Origin: Natrinema salifodinae
GTDB taxonomy: Archaea > Halobacteriota > Halobacteria > Halobacteriales > Natrialbaceae
NCBI RefSeq assembly: GCF_900110455.1
Contig: NZ_FOIS01000003.1
Span: forward strand, 814,350-878,349
Reading direction: 5' to 3'
DNA: 64,000 bases
Numbering within the stretch: position 1 is the first letter of the stretch; each line of letters starts with the position of its first letter. Shown here in pieces: positions 1 to 9,415 of this stretch. A program made the translations under genes and the position numbers. Below the pieces are notes generated by a model. That model had not been told where the DNA came from. It was given only the letters and a program-made list of their open reading frames with translations, and searched no databases.

Positions 1-396
1 CATACGGCGTTGTGATCAGCAGCTAGTAATCAGACAATGATATACCGTCAATGGGAGATAACCAATGTTGGATTCGTGGCCTATGGTGACATAGACCGCG
101 AAATCGGCCCTAACTCCGAGCCATCGCACAATGACAATAGACCACACGCGTTGTAATAATGCAATCGTACGCGAAACCGGTAATTTGCACCGTGTTTTGC
201 CCGAATCGGCGTTTCTTACGAAATATCTAAGGTTAATTACGAGGCCTCGGCACTCATAGGGCTCGTCACCACCGGGTGCCGAGTCCGGCTCGGAGCGGGT
301 GCGTCGTCATCGGCCAGGCGACGCTACGGCGGTCGGTCCAAAGACGGTTTGGGTTCCGTGGTGCGGTGACTGCGTCGGAGGTCGGCCGGCGGCCGG
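1..396. other. AT-richer non-coding start of window
   Basis: No convincing gene was found here. Bases 1-260 are clearly richer in A and T than the genes that follow, and stops are frequent in all frames. The longest methionine-started frame is only 39 codons (37-156) and resembles nothing I recognise. This could be an intergenic spacer or the decayed end of a gene lying to the left of the window. Confidence 0.5.
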
Positions 397-642
397 TTAC
401 GCGGCGTCGTCGGGCGACGCGTTCGCGAACGCCGCGTTCCACTCGTCCATCAGGTTCTCGAGGCGCGCCTGGTTCCGATGAGAGAACGTCCGGGGGGCAC
501 GGCCGGTCGCGGATTGGGAGTCCGTCGGTGCGGTGCTCGCGGACGTCGGTGTCGTCCGTGGTCGCGAGTCAGTTCGGGTCCGGGTTCGCGTGCGGTTCGG
601 CGTCGAGTCGTGATCGGGCTGGATGCGGTGTCGTGTGCTCAT
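397..642 (-). CDS. Small hypothetical protein (81 aa)
   Basis: Not recognised. The frame stays open upstream to 927, but the part before Met at 642 is rich in Arg and Ser and looks like out-of-frame sequence. The last 25 residues (NQARLENLMDEWNAAFANAS, then PDDAA) have halophile-like composition and a probable amphipathic helix. The middle is a low-complexity Thr/Arg/Pro/Ser stretch. A TATA-like stretch (ttttattata on this strand, around 755-766) lies upstream and could serve it with a leader of about 85 bases. It could also be a remnant, with only the C-terminal part once coding. Confidence 0.3.
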   Translation of the reverse strand: MSTRHRIQPDHDSTPNRTRTRTRTDSRPRTTPTSASTAPTDSQSATGRAPRTFSHRNQARLENLMDEWNAAFANASPDDAA

Positions 643-935
643 GTCGGTCGGGTGGGGAGATCGTCGAAAAGCGGTACTCGTCGTCGGCGACGGAATCAGA
701 CTGCTACGTGTACGGGTACGACCGACATCTGTACCCCACCGTTCTCGGCCCCATATAATAAAAGTTCGTGATAGATACGGACACTGTGAAACGGTAACAG
801 AACTGGAGTCCGAGGAACGTTCGCTACGCTCGTCGGGCCGCGACGGCGATACCAGTTCGAGCCGGCTGTCCGGTACGCTCCGATCGGGCGACTCCGATAG
901 CTTGAGAACCCGCCCGCGAAATTCCACGCATACCG

Positions 936-1643
936 ATGCCTGGCGACGATCGAGAGGGCCACGCCGACGCCGCGACCGACGCTGGCACGGCCGATATCAG
1001 TTTCGTGATCCCGGCGCAAAACGAGGCCGACTACCTCCGCGGGACGCTGTCGAGCCTGGCCGCGCTGGACACGGACTACGCCTACGAGGTGCTGGTCGTC
1101 GACGGCGGTTCGACCGACGGGACGCGGGCGATCGCCCGCGAGTACGACGCGACGGTCGTCCGCGAGGGCGGCGAAAGCATCGCCGCGGCGCGGAACCTCG
1201 GGGCCGACCGTGCGACCGGCGAGTGGCTGGCGTTCATCGACGCGGATACGCGGGTGCGGGCGAACTATCTCACTGAACTGCGGGGGTTCGTCGAAGCCGA
1301 GCAGCTCGCGGCCGCGAGTTCTTACTGTCGGATCACCGGTCCCCGCCGGGCCAAACTAATGGAGGCGACGATCAATCACATCTTTTCGCGGCTCGCGTTC
1401 CCGATCCTACCCGGGTTCAACTGTTTCGTCCACCGGCGAGCGTTCGACGAGATCGGCGGCTTTCCCGACGTGGCCAACGAGGATACGGCCTTCAGCCGGC
1501 GGCTCGCCCGCCGCTATCCGACGGCCTACTGTCCGACCGTCCTGGTCGAGAGTTCGGGCCGGCGGATCGCCGAGCACGGGCTGACGGGGACGCTGTGGCA
1601 CTACCTCCGATTGGACGTCGATCGACTCCGGGCGAACTACTGA
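936..1643 (+). CDS. Family 2 glycosyltransferase
   Basis: A GT-A fold (GT2) enzyme that transfers a sugar from a nucleotide-sugar donor to an acceptor not identifiable here. After an acidic 20-residue tail, the fold starts at SFVIPAQNEADYL. VVDGGSTDG (about residues 53-61) is the nucleotide-binding turn and IDADT (about 101-105) is the DXD-type metal site. GGFPDVANEDTAF near residue 180 supplies the usual catalytic acid region. At 235 residues it is a single catalytic domain without clear membrane segments, so it is probably cytosolic or peripheral. Roles in glycolipid, N-glycan or polysaccharide synthesis are possible; the neighbours do not decide. Confidence 0.85.
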   Translation: MPGDDREGHADAATDAGTADISFVIPAQNEADYLRGTLSSLAALDTDYAYEVLVVDGGSTDGTRAIAREYDATVVREGGESIAAARNLGADRATGEWLAFIDADTRVRANYLTELRGFVEAEQLAAASSYCRITGPRRAKLMEATINHIFSRLAFPILPGFNCFVHRRAFDEIGGFPDVANEDTAFSRRLARRYPTAYCPTVLVESSGRRIAEHGLTGTLWHYLRLDVDRLRANY

Positions 1644-1834
1644 GCGACTTCTGAACGGCTCTGAAACGCGAGGATGGAGTGAGAACTGCCCTCCCTCACT
1701 GGTTCGCCGGCGATCGTTATCGAACGACGAGTCGGCGAGAATCAACGTGACGCCTGGTGATCGAGTACGCAACCGCGGCGCGACCGGCACTGACACGGCA
1801 GCCGCTTTTGGCGCTCGCCGTAGCTGACACGTTC

Positions 1835-2236
1835 GTGTCGACCGTTCCACCGATGGCGGAGCGCCTGCTCGAAAGCGAGCCGCTGATGGCCCATCTCGGC
1901 ACGGTCGTCGAGGGGCGACCCCACGTCGCACCGGTCTGGTACCGGTACGCGGACGGCGTCGTCGAGATCGTGACGACGGGCCGGAAACTGGCGAACATCA
2001 GGGCGAACCCACGGGTGGCGGTTTCGGTCCAGAAGGACGAGGGCGGGCACACCCGCTGGATGGTGACGCTGCTCGGAACGGCGACGGTCGTCGAGAGCGA
2101 GGCCGAGACCGCGGCGGCCCGTCGCCGGATCAACGAGAAGTACGGGGCGGAGCCGGACGCCTACGCCGAGAACACGCTCGTTCGGATCGACGTGGGATCG
2201 GCGAGCTACCGGACCTACGACGACGCGCTCGAGTAG
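1835..2236 (+). CDS. PPOX-fold (pyridoxamine oxidase-like) flavin/F420-binding protein
   Basis: A split-barrel protein of the pyridoxamine 5'-phosphate oxidase superfamily; such proteins bind FMN, F420 or haem and often act as reductases. Typical segments are MAHLGTVVEGRPHVAPVWYRY, with residues of the barrel's first strands (motif given in part), then RKLANIRANPRVAVSV and LLGTATVV. The frame is open from 1757, but the first 26 codons look non-coding. I chose GTG at 1835, giving VSTVPPMAERL; ATG at 1853 is the alternative. The length of about 130 residues fits the family. The exact cofactor and substrate cannot be read from the sequence. Confidence 0.8.
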   Translation: MSTVPPMAERLLESEPLMAHLGTVVEGRPHVAPVWYRYADGVVEIVTTGRKLANIRANPRVAVSVQKDEGGHTRWMVTLLGTATVVESEAETAAARRRINEKYGAEPDAYAENTLVRIDVGSASYRTYDDALE

Positions 2237-2254
2237 CGGCCGCCATCGACGGGG

Positions 2255-3439
2255 TCAGTCGCGACCCCAGCCAGGCGACGGCTCGCGCAGGCCGGGCTGG
2301 GGCTCGCGGTCCCGGACCCGTCGCATCCGGGCTCGCAGGTCCGCCGCCGCACCCGGTACGTCGAGTTCGGGTTCCGCATCGAGATCGGCGTCGACCCTCG
2401 AATCGCGCTCGCTCGATCCGTCCGCATCGCCGGGTCCGTCCGCGTCGAGTTCGTCGACCGGCTTCGGGAACGGCCGGAGGTCCTTGTGGATCGCGATCCC
2501 GGCGTAGGCGCCGTCGCCGATGGCGATCGTCGTCTGGTTCTGCCCGTGGGTAACGTCGCCGACGGCGTAGACGCCGCCGACGCTGGTTTCCCGGCGCTCG
2601 TCGACCGCGATCGCGCCGTCGTCCTGTAGCTCACAGCCGAGCCCCTCGGCGAGGTCGGCGTTGTACGCCGAGCCGTACATCGCGAAGCCGCCCAGGTAGT
2701 CCCGTTCGGTCCCGTCGGCGAAGGCCAGGCCGCCCAACCGGGGCGACCCGTCCGAAGCGGTGCGATCCTCGCCCGCCCCGTCGGCGTAGGCCGAGACGAC
2801 GGTCTCGTCGATCCGGTCGACCGGGTGGGCCGCCAGCTGGCGATCGGTCTCGTCGCTCCACTCGGGTTCGCGACCGTCCAGCAGCAGGTCGACGTCGGCG
2901 GTGAAGTTGAGCATCGTCATCGCGACGCGGGCGGCGTGCTCGCCGTGGCCAAGCACGAAGACCGAGCCGTCGCCCAGCGAGTAGGCGTCGCAGTGGAGAC
3001 AATAGTGCAGTCCGCGGCCCGTAAAGCGCTCCAGGTCGGTCACGTCCGGACTGCGATCCCGGAAGCCGGTCGCGAAGACCACCCGCTCCGCGTCGACGGT
3101 CGCGTGGACGGCCTCGAGTCGAAATCGGGGCCCGGTGGTCCCGTCGCCGTCTTCGTCCTCGCCGGTGCCGTCTAAACGCGTCACCGACTCAACGGCGTCG
3201 GGATAGAAGTCCCCGCCGTAATGCGTGAGTTGGTCGGTCGCGTGGCTCGCCAGGTCCGCCCCGGAGACGCTCTCGGAGACTCCCAATAGGTTGTGGACGT
3301 GCGCGACCGCCGCGTGGCGGCCGCCCTCCTTCTCGAAGACGACGGTGCGGTGACCGAGCCTGGTCGTGTACAGTGCGGTCGTCAGGCCGGCGGGACCGCC
3401 GCCCACCACGGCGACCTCGTACGCGGGTGGATCGGACAT
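2255..3439 (-). CDS. NAD(P)/FAD-dependent oxidoreductase, thioredoxin-reductase-like
   Basis: A two-dinucleotide-binding-domain flavoprotein of the thioredoxin reductase type. VVGGGPAGL at residues 10-18 binds FAD, CLHC near 146-149 occupies the place of the redox-active CxxC, and AVGDVTHGQNQTTIAIGDG near residue 290 is the second FAD motif. Reductases of this class pass electrons from NAD(P)H to a disulfide partner such as thioredoxin. A thioredoxin gene does occur in the window (15321-15599) but is not adjacent. The C-terminal 70 residues form an unusual acidic tail (many Asp and Glu) after the catalytic core. The physiological partner is unknown. Confidence 0.85.
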   Translation of the reverse strand: MSDPPAYEVAVVGGGPAGLTTALYTTRLGHRTVVFEKEGGRHAAVAHVHNLLGVSESVSGADLASHATDQLTHYGGDFYPDAVESVTRLDGTGEDEDGDGTTGPRFRLEAVHATVDAERVVFATGFRDRSPDVTDLERFTGRGLHYCLHCDAYSLGDGSVFVLGHGEHAARVAMTMLNFTADVDLLLDGREPEWSDETDRQLAAHPVDRIDETVVSAYADGAGEDRTASDGSPRLGGLAFADGTERDYLGGFAMYGSAYNADLAEGLGCELQDDGAIAVDERRETSVGGVYAVGDVTHGQNQTTIAIGDGAYAGIAIHKDLRPFPKPVDELDADGPGDADGSSERDSRVDADLDAEPELDVPGAAADLRARMRRVRDREPQPGLREPSPGWGRD

Positions 3440-3641
3440 GATGCGTCAGTCGGACGCCCAGCGGGTTGAGGGTGGGCCGCGCATATGCACCCGGCCGGTC
3501 GGAGCACCCCCGTTCATCCACCCGAAGCGCCTCGGTTACCGCCGTCGCGACCGCCGTGACGGTATCGGCGTCGTATCAGACAGCCTGGTAGTCGCCCGCG
3601 GCGCGAAAGGGATTGAAACGGACGCTCGGTGGAGGACCACT

Positions 3642-4538
3642 ATGCGCCGACTCAGCGATGCCGATATCGACCTCGAGCTTCCGACGGCGGAGACGGACGA
3701 CGCCGACCTCGAGAACGGGTCGATCTTCTTCGTCGGCACCGCCACGGTGATCATCGAGTACGCCGGTTTTACGATTCTTACCGATCCGAACTTCCTCCAC
3801 AGCGGCGATCACGTCCACCTCGGCTACGGGATCACGTCCCGGCGGCGGACCGACCCCGCCATCGAAATCGAGGAGTTGCCGCCGATCGACTTCGTCCTGC
3901 TCTCACACTACCACGGCGATCACTTCGACCGCGTCGCCGAGGCGAAGTTAGAGAAGGACCTCCCGATCGTGACGACCCCGCACGCGGCCGCCGAACTCGC
4001 AAAGAAGGGCTTTCGCGAGACCCATCCGCTCGAGACCTGGGAGACCTGTCGGATCCGCAAGGGCGACGCTAGGCTGTCGATCACGGCGACGCCTGGCCGC
4101 CACGGCCCGCCGATCGTCGCGAAGGGGCTGCCGCCGGTGATGGGGAGCGTGCTCGAGTTCCGGCCTGGCGACGCCGGGCCCGAGGAGCCGCCGCTGCTCC
4201 GCCTCTATATCTCGGGCGATACGCTCGTCTACGACGCGCTCGAGGAGATTCCCGAGCGGTACCCGGAGATCGACCTCGCGCTCCTCCATCTGGGCGGCAC
4301 GCGGATCCTCGGCGTGCTCCTGACGATGGACGCGGAGCAGGGGGTCGAAGCGGTCGATCTGATCGATCCGGATACCGCGATTCCGATCCACTACAACGAC
4401 TACGAGGTGTTCCGGTCACCGCTCTCGAATTTCAAGGCGGCGGTCGAGAAGGCGGGGCTCGAGGACCGTGTGGAGTACCTCGAGCACGGCGAGACGTTCG
4501 AGTTCGAACCGTCGGACCGGCGCGATCGGGAGCACTGA
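3642..4538 (+). CDS. MBL-fold metallo-hydrolase (UlaG-like)
   Basis: A metallo-beta-lactamase-fold hydrolase. SHYHGDHFD near residue 87 is the HxHxDH zinc motif, further ligands lie in TPGRHGP and SGDTL, and HYNDYEVF near the C-terminus supplies the last His. The fold resembles UlaG-type lactonases and RomA-like proteins; the substrate is unknown. The frame is open further upstream, but a GGAGG ribosome-binding site at 3631-3635, six bases before ATG 3642, fixes the start. The protein is 298 residues, cytosolic, with an acidic surface. It lies between divergent and convergent genes and is probably transcribed alone. Confidence 0.88.
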   Translation: MRRLSDADIDLELPTAETDDADLENGSIFFVGTATVIIEYAGFTILTDPNFLHSGDHVHLGYGITSRRRTDPAIEIEELPPIDFVLLSHYHGDHFDRVAEAKLEKDLPIVTTPHAAAELAKKGFRETHPLETWETCRIRKGDARLSITATPGRHGPPIVAKGLPPVMGSVLEFRPGDAGPEEPPLLRLYISGDTLVYDALEEIPERYPEIDLALLHLGGTRILGVLLTMDAEQGVEAVDLIDPDTAIPIHYNDYEVFRSPLSNFKAAVEKAGLEDRVEYLEHGETFEFEPSDRRDREH

Positions 4539-4827
4539 GCCGATCCGGCACCTCAACGAGCGACAGACCGTTTTGGATCGTCCCGACCGTTCGAGTTCTA
4601 TCGAACGTCTCCCGGCACTCGTGCGAGCGGGGACCGTCCGTCGTCACTTTGTGGGCGAGAATGAGAGATTAGCGGGAGTGCGCTCGTCTCCCGGTGAAAT
4701 ACCGCTTATAACCGCTGAAGCAGTTGTTTTTCGAGTGGCGAATCGATTCACAACGGATCCGTCACTGAACGGCCCAGTTCGAGCGGATGAATCCCGACGG
4801 AGAGGTGTCCCGGTGACGAGATCAGCG

Positions 4828-5625
4828 TTACTTGCCGCGTTCGCTCCCGTCCTCGTCATTTCGTTTTCTGTCTGGATCTGCGGTATTCCCCTCGCCGTTG
4901 GTGTCGTCATCATCCTCGCCGTCGGGCCGTTCTCCCTCCGAGCCGAGAACGTCCCCGTGCTCGTCCGTTTGAGAATGGCGGTCCCGTTCAGTACTTGAGT
5001 CCGCCGCTTCGGTTGCGTCGTCACCGAGCGCCGTTTCCGAGAGATCAACGTCGTCGTCTCCCCTGCCTCGTCGTGGATCGTGGACATCCGCATTCAGACT
5101 CGGTTGTGATCGTCCCTGGGTCTCAGCGTCAGCGGTGAACGCCGGATCGGACAGCTCGCCCGGAAGGTCTCCGCCTAACTCTCGGTCGGTTCCGTTCTCA
5201 CCGCTCGTAGTAGGCTCTGATTCTTCATCGAAACCGTGTTGACCGCTCGGGTTACTCACCGCTGCTTCGGACTGCTCGTTATCGTCTAACCGATCGCGCT
5301 CGGCCGTCGTGACACCACCCACGGCATTCTCTTCCGAGGACGTTCTAGTCGTATCTAAACGGCGTTGACGCACTCCAATGCAGAATACGACGATTCCGAG
5401 AGCTACCTGAGCCACCGCTTTGAAAGAGCCGTGACGCGTCGATCGAACTGCGCGCCAGAGCAACAGCGCACCAGCCACAATTGCAGGAATTCCGTCTCGA
5501 GCACCGGTCTTGACGATTGATGGAACCCGTCCGGATTCCTTCGTCTCAGCGCGCTGTGTCCCGTCACGTAGTCGTTGGACAAACTCGGTCACCCGATCCG
5601 TCAAACGCCCCGGAGCGTTACTCAT
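4828..5625 (-). CDS. Hypothetical membrane-anchored protein with long acidic tail
   Basis: Function not recognised. It starts MSNAPGRLTDRVTEFVQRL, with a basic amphipathic helix. Two hydrophobic segments follow around residues 46-60 (IPAIVAGALLLWRAV) and 70-85 (VAQVALGIVVFCIGV). About 170 residues of low-complexity acidic sequence (Asp, Glu, Ser, Thr, Gly) complete it. The layout suggests a small membrane anchor with a disordered domain. ATG 5625 is chosen because the 26 codons before it look non-coding. The 289 bases downstream (4539-4827), between two converging genes, hold nothing I can identify. Confidence 0.6.
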   Translation of the reverse strand: MSNAPGRLTDRVTEFVQRLRDGTQRAETKESGRVPSIVKTGARDGIPAIVAGALLLWRAVRSTRHGSFKAVAQVALGIVVFCIGVRQRRLDTTRTSSEENAVGGVTTAERDRLDDNEQSEAAVSNPSGQHGFDEESEPTTSGENGTDRELGGDLPGELSDPAFTADAETQGRSQPSLNADVHDPRRGRGDDDVDLSETALGDDATEAADSSTERDRHSQTDEHGDVLGSEGERPDGEDDDDTNGEGNTADPDRKRNDEDGSERGK

Positions 5626-5915
5626 GGCGAGCGAACTACAGCAACGAGAAGGTTGAACCTTTGCCCGTGTACAACTACCCGCGGGGTCCGTTCCTGCAAG
5701 CACGACCGGGAATCTTCCGCTTCACACCGAGGAAGATAGTAATTCGATCTCGCGGGCGATTCGTAGTGCCTTTCCCATCGACAATTCGTTCAAGCCGCTT
5801 TCTAAATATTTTCGGTTGTTTATCCAGTACGGAAAGACCGCCGTCCGCTGAGGCGTAGAACGTGGCATTCATTGCGGGGTTCAGCAGGGCCAACGTTCAC
5901 TAATTCGCTCTCGGA

Positions 5916-6242
5916 ATGCAGACTGTGACGCGAGAATACGACAAACTTGTCCGCGACGACATTCCAGCAGTCATCAAGCGAAACGGGGAGGTTCCCGTCG
6001 TTCGAACCGCGAGCGACGACGACGAATACGAGTCGTATCTCCTCGAGAAACTCCGGGAAGAGGTCGACGAGTACGCAGCGAGCCGAGAACACGAAGAGTT
6101 GGCCGACATTCTGGAAGTCGTCCGCGTGATTCGGGAGTTCGAGGGACTTTCCGAGCGAGAACTGCAGGAACTCCGGGATCGGAAAGCCGAATCGAGAGGC
6201 GGATTTTCGGATCGAATCGTCCTCGAGCACGTCGAGTCGTAG
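5916..6242 (+). CDS. MazG-like nucleoside triphosphate pyrophosphohydrolase
   Basis: An all-alpha NTP pyrophosphatase of the MazG/HisE superfamily, 108 residues. It opens with YDKLVRDDIP, a hallmark of the 'phosphoribosyl-ATP pyrophosphohydrolase-like' house-cleaning group. EKLREEVDEY (about residues 43-52) and EELADILEVV (about 60-69) supply the EExxE and ExxD magnesium ligands. The family hydrolyses non-canonical or excess NTPs to NMP and pyrophosphate; the preferred nucleotide is unknown. It is a single gene, facing deoxyhypusine synthase with about 30 bases between their stops. The 290 bases before it (5626-5915) are AT-rich and show no other gene. Confidence 0.85.
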   Translation: MQTVTREYDKLVRDDIPAVIKRNGEVPVVRTASDDDEYESYLLEKLREEVDEYAASREHEELADILEVVRVIREFEGLSERELQELRDRKAESRGGFSDRIVLEHVES

Positions 6243-6272
6243 CGTCGGCCGATAACGGTCGTCGCGACTCGC

Positions 6273-7343
6273 CTACTCCTCGAGTCGCTCGAGCGCCGCT
6301 GCGACCACCAGCGGGAGCGAAATCGTCGCGTCGCCGTAGACCGAGACGTTGTCGGCGTCCTTCTCGAGTTTGCCCCACGAGCGGGCCTCGTCGAGCGTCG
6401 CGCCGGAGAGGCCCCCCGTCTGCTTGGGGTCCATCGTCAGCTGGACGGCGTAGTCGTAGGCGTCGGGCGTGACCAGCATCGTCTGGAGGGTGAAGTTCTT
6501 CGGCACGCCGCCGCCGACGACGAACGCGCCGGCCTCCTCGGCCTCGAAGGCGATGTCGGTCAGCGGCGTCATGTCCGCTAAGGCGTCCAGCGAGAACGGC
6601 GAGGTCTGGGAGTACATCCAGGCCTGCAGCCCGAGCACGGAGTCCTGGACGGCCGGACAGTAGATCGGCACGTCGTTCTCGTAGGCCGCGGCGGCGATGC
6701 CGGGGCCCTCGTCGACGTCGTCGCGCTCGTTGACCTCGGCGTTGGCCCGCCCGAGTTCCTCGGTGAGTCGTTGAATCGAGACCGGACCGTCCTCCGCGGA
6801 CTCTTCCTCGAGGACCGGGAACACCTCGTCGCGCAGGTGCGACTCGAAGGTCGCGAAGAACTCCTGGGGCAGGTAGACGTTGTAGATCCGGTCGACGCCC
6901 TCGTCCCGGAGCGTCTCGTCGTGTTCGCGCTCCGTTTTGCCCTCGGCGTGGACCTCGCCGTGGTGGTGTTTCCCGCCGATGGCCTCGATGGCGTCGTGGG
7001 TGAGGTTCGCACCCGTCGTCACGAGTACGTCGATGTGGCCGTCTCGGATCAGGTCCGCGACGATCCGACGCATCCCCGTCGGCACCATCGCGCCCGCCAG
7101 GCTGAAGAAGACCGTGACGTCGTCGTCGAACATCGATTCGGTGACGTCGACAGCCTCGTGGAGGTCGGCCGCGCCGACGCCGGCGTTGCCGTACTCGTCG
7201 GCGAGTTCGCCGACGGTCATGCCGGCCCGGACCTCGGCGTGGCCGATCGGGTCGTGAGAAAACGTCTCTCTGTCGGGTTCGTGGTGGCCCTGCTCCGCGT
7301 CCTCGCCGTCGGCGTCGCTCCCGTGGTCGTGCTCGTCGCTCAT
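6273..7343 (-). CDS. dys: Deoxyhypusine synthase
   Basis: Transfers the aminobutyl group of spermidine (or an agmatine-derived group in some archaea) to one lysine of translation factor aIF5A, the first step of hypusine formation. Recognisable segments are FFSLAGAMVPTGMR, TTGANLTHD, VPIYCPAVQDS, GGGVPKNF and the C-terminal ARSWGKLE, whose Lys matches the enzyme-intermediate lysine of the family. The length of 356 residues is typical. The start was placed at MSDEHDHG (7343), because the seven upstream codons are not conserved-looking. The N-terminus has a His/Asp/Glu-rich stretch. No aIF5A gene lies in this window. Confidence 0.92.
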   Translation of the reverse strand: MSDEHDHGSDADGEDAEQGHHEPDRETFSHDPIGHAEVRAGMTVGELADEYGNAGVGAADLHEAVDVTESMFDDDVTVFFSLAGAMVPTGMRRIVADLIRDGHIDVLVTTGANLTHDAIEAIGGKHHHGEVHAEGKTEREHDETLRDEGVDRIYNVYLPQEFFATFESHLRDEVFPVLEEESAEDGPVSIQRLTEELGRANAEVNERDDVDEGPGIAAAAYENDVPIYCPAVQDSVLGLQAWMYSQTSPFSLDALADMTPLTDIAFEAEEAGAFVVGGGVPKNFTLQTMLVTPDAYDYAVQLTMDPKQTGGLSGATLDEARSWGKLEKDADNVSVYGDATISLPLVVAAALERLEE

Positions 7344-7413
7344 GTCACCGCATCCGCGAGCCACCGGTTTGAACGTCGCGGTCTCGTTCGCACGGGGCCG
7401 CGTCCGAATGCCG

Positions 7414-8241
7414 TCACCGGTAGCAGTTCCACCGGATCGGGCCCGAACACGGCTCCGCCGCCCCGCTCGAGGCGGTGGCCAGCACCTCGCCGTCGTCGCA
7501 GAGATCGACGGTCGCGAGCCCGTCCGTCGCAGCGACGGTGAAACAGCGCGTCCCGTTCGGCGGGACGGCGAGGGTGTTGGGGCCGGTCGCGCCGTCGCCC
7601 TCGGATTCGAGTCCGCCGGACGCCGACGTATCGGAGCCGCTCCGCGCCGCGCCGTCGTCGATGATCTCGCCGAAGAACTCCTCCTGACACGCTTCGTACG
7701 TCGGATTCGTTTTCGAGATATCGCCGCCGCCGGGAACGACGGGCGTCCCGTCCCGGAACGCGTCGACGCTTCCGACGATCGCGTCCTCCGGGATATCGTC
7801 GACGTCGGCGACGTCGAAGACGGCGGACCCGTCGACCGCGCCGAAGTCCCAGTACATGTCGCCGACGCCGCTTTCGGTATCGAACACGGCCTGAACCATC
7901 ACTTCGGCGAAGTCGCCGACGACGCGGACCCGCTGGCAGTCGAGATACGCGATCCCGTCCTCGACGGGCGACGCGGTCCACTCGAGAAGCGCCGGCCCGT
8001 CACCGTCGTTGATCGCCCGGAACAGCGCCGTGTCGCGATCCGCGTCGAGACAGACCGCTTCGAGCCCGATCAGTTCCGGCTCGACTCCGCCCGGGCCGCG
8101 GTCGCCCGGCCAGGCGGCCGCGCTCGCACTCGACGTCCCGAGACCGAAGATGCCGCCGCCCGCGACCGCGCCGGTCGCCGAGAGGGTACGCAACCAGTCC
8201 CGCCGCGTCCGTGACTCGTCGGTGTCGTTGTCGTTGGGCAT
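7414..8241 (-). CDS. Tat-exported protein of unknown function
   Basis: A secreted haloarchaeal protein, 275 residues. The N-terminus has a twin-arginine signal (TRRDWLRTL at residues 12-20), then a hydrophobic GAVAGGGIFGLG stretch and a likely AxA cleavage site near residue 42 (SASAAAW). The mature part has no motif I recognise. It contains five or so cysteines (for example LDCQRV, ACQEEF, RCFTV, DLCDD, PCSGPIRWNC), which could form disulfides outside the cell. It is separated from deoxyhypusine synthase by 70 bases on the same strand. An extracellular structural or binding role is only a guess. Confidence 0.7.
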   Translation of the reverse strand: MPNDNDTDESRTRRDWLRTLSATGAVAGGGIFGLGTSSASAAAWPGDRGPGGVEPELIGLEAVCLDADRDTALFRAINDGDGPALLEWTASPVEDGIAYLDCQRVRVVGDFAEVMVQAVFDTESGVGDMYWDFGAVDGSAVFDVADVDDIPEDAIVGSVDAFRDGTPVVPGGGDISKTNPTYEACQEEFFGEIIDDGAARSGSDTSASGGLESEGDGATGPNTLAVPPNGTRCFTVAATDGLATVDLCDDGEVLATASSGAAEPCSGPIRWNCYR

Positions 8242-8483
8242 GAGTGTGGGTGTGGGTGCCCCCGGATCAGGTCCGAGAGGTAGTCGTCGATCGGACGGCG
8301 GCGGCTATTGTTATCCTCCGATTGTCGAAATGAGCGAATATCCGTCGTCGTCGAGGCGACAGTTTTCGGTAGCGAAACCGTCGGTAGGTGGTGCCTGGTC
8401 GACTGGCACGATTCGATCGAGCGCGCGACCGGTCCGGTGTCGAAGACCGTCCGCCACCCTCCGGTACCCGGCCGCGAGCGGTC

Positions 8484-9263
8484 TCAGAGTCCCGTGGGAA
8501 CCTCGATGTAGGTCGTTTCGAGATCGTCGTCCCACTCGGCGACCAGCTCCTGCAGCGACCGGACGCCGAACGTCTCGGTGGCGTAGTGGCCGGCGAGGAC
8601 GACGTTGATGTCCGCCTCCTGCGCTTCGTGGTAGACCTTCTGTTTGCCCTCGCCGGTCACCAGTGCGTCGACGTCGGCCGCGACGGCCTCGTCGAGCCAG
8701 TCGGCGCCGCTGCCGGTGACGATCGCCACGTCCTCGATCTCGTCGGGGCCGAAGTCGAGCACCCGGGCCGCCTGGCCGCCCGTCTCGAGGGTCGAATCGA
8801 GACGGTCGCGGAGGCCGTCGGGCGCGTAGGGCTCGGTCGCCGTCCCGCGCTGGCCGATGTACTCGGGGCCGAGTTCGCCGAAGGGCGCTCGATCCGCGAG
8901 GTCGAGCACGTCGGCAACGCCGGCGGCGTTGCCCAGGTCCTGGTGGCCGTCCAGCGGGAGGTGGGAGACGTACAGCGCCAGATCGTTCTCGATCAAGGGC
9001 GCGATCCGGTCGTAGGTCCGGCCCGTCACGCGGTCGATCCCGCCCCAGGAGATGCCGTGGTGGACGACGAGGGCGTCCGCGCCGGCCTCGACCGCGCGGT
9101 CGACCGTCTCCCGGACGCCGTCGACGGCGAAGGCGACGTGATCGATCTCCGCTCGGTCCGGGCCGACCTGGAGCCCGTTCTCGCTGGCGTCGAGGTCGGC
9201 GTAGTCGTCGTGGCGTAGCTCCGCGTCGAGTCGGTCGGTGAATTCGGCGAGATCCATGGACAT
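8484..9263 (-). CDS. Nif3-like dinuclear metal-centre protein
   Basis: A member of the Nif3/YbgI/DUF34 family, hexameric proteins with a di-metal site whose cellular reaction is still debated (GTP cyclohydrolase I type 2 annotation is common but weak). Metal-site motifs are visible: VVHHGISWGG (about residues 66-75), YVSHLPLDGH (about 97-106), and GHYATETFGV near residue 226. The length (about 259) is that of the short, uninterrupted form. Two start codons, at 9263 and 9257, differ by two residues. It is divergently oriented to the amidase gene 150 bases away and shares that intergenic region. Confidence 0.88.
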   Translation of the reverse strand: MSMDLAEFTDRLDAELRHDDYADLDASENGLQVGPDRAEIDHVAFAVDGVRETVDRAVEAGADALVVHHGISWGGIDRVTGRTYDRIAPLIENDLALYVSHLPLDGHQDLGNAAGVADVLDLADRAPFGELGPEYIGQRGTATEPYAPDGLRDRLDSTLETGGQAARVLDFGPDEIEDVAIVTGSGADWLDEAVAADVDALVTGEGKQKVYHEAQEADINVVLAGHYATETFGVRSLQELVAEWDDDLETTYIEVPTGL

Positions 9264-9383
9264 GGTCGTTTGCGGTCGGGGCTATTCGGCCGAAGGGCAG
9301 TATGCTTACGGTCGTCGATCCGGCCCGGCACCGAGAGCCGCAGTCGAGTCGCCGCGACCGCGACCCGAGCGCTCGGAGGGATC

Positions 9384-9391
9384 GATTTACC
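9384..9391 (+). promoter_or_regulatory. TATA-like box of the acetamidase/formamidase-family gene
   Basis: The sequence gatttacc is centred about 28 bases before ATG 9416. This spacing predicts a leaderless transcript and agrees with the chosen start. Confidence 0.5.
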
Positions 9392-9415
9392 ACCCTCCCG
9401 CCGAAAGGGACTCGT

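Noticed and set aside
37..156. A 39-codon plus-strand frame (MIYRQWEITNVGFVAYGDID at its start)
   Set aside because: It is short, has no promoter at the right distance, AT-rich composition, and no similarity I recognise. It remains only a possible scrap of an older gene.
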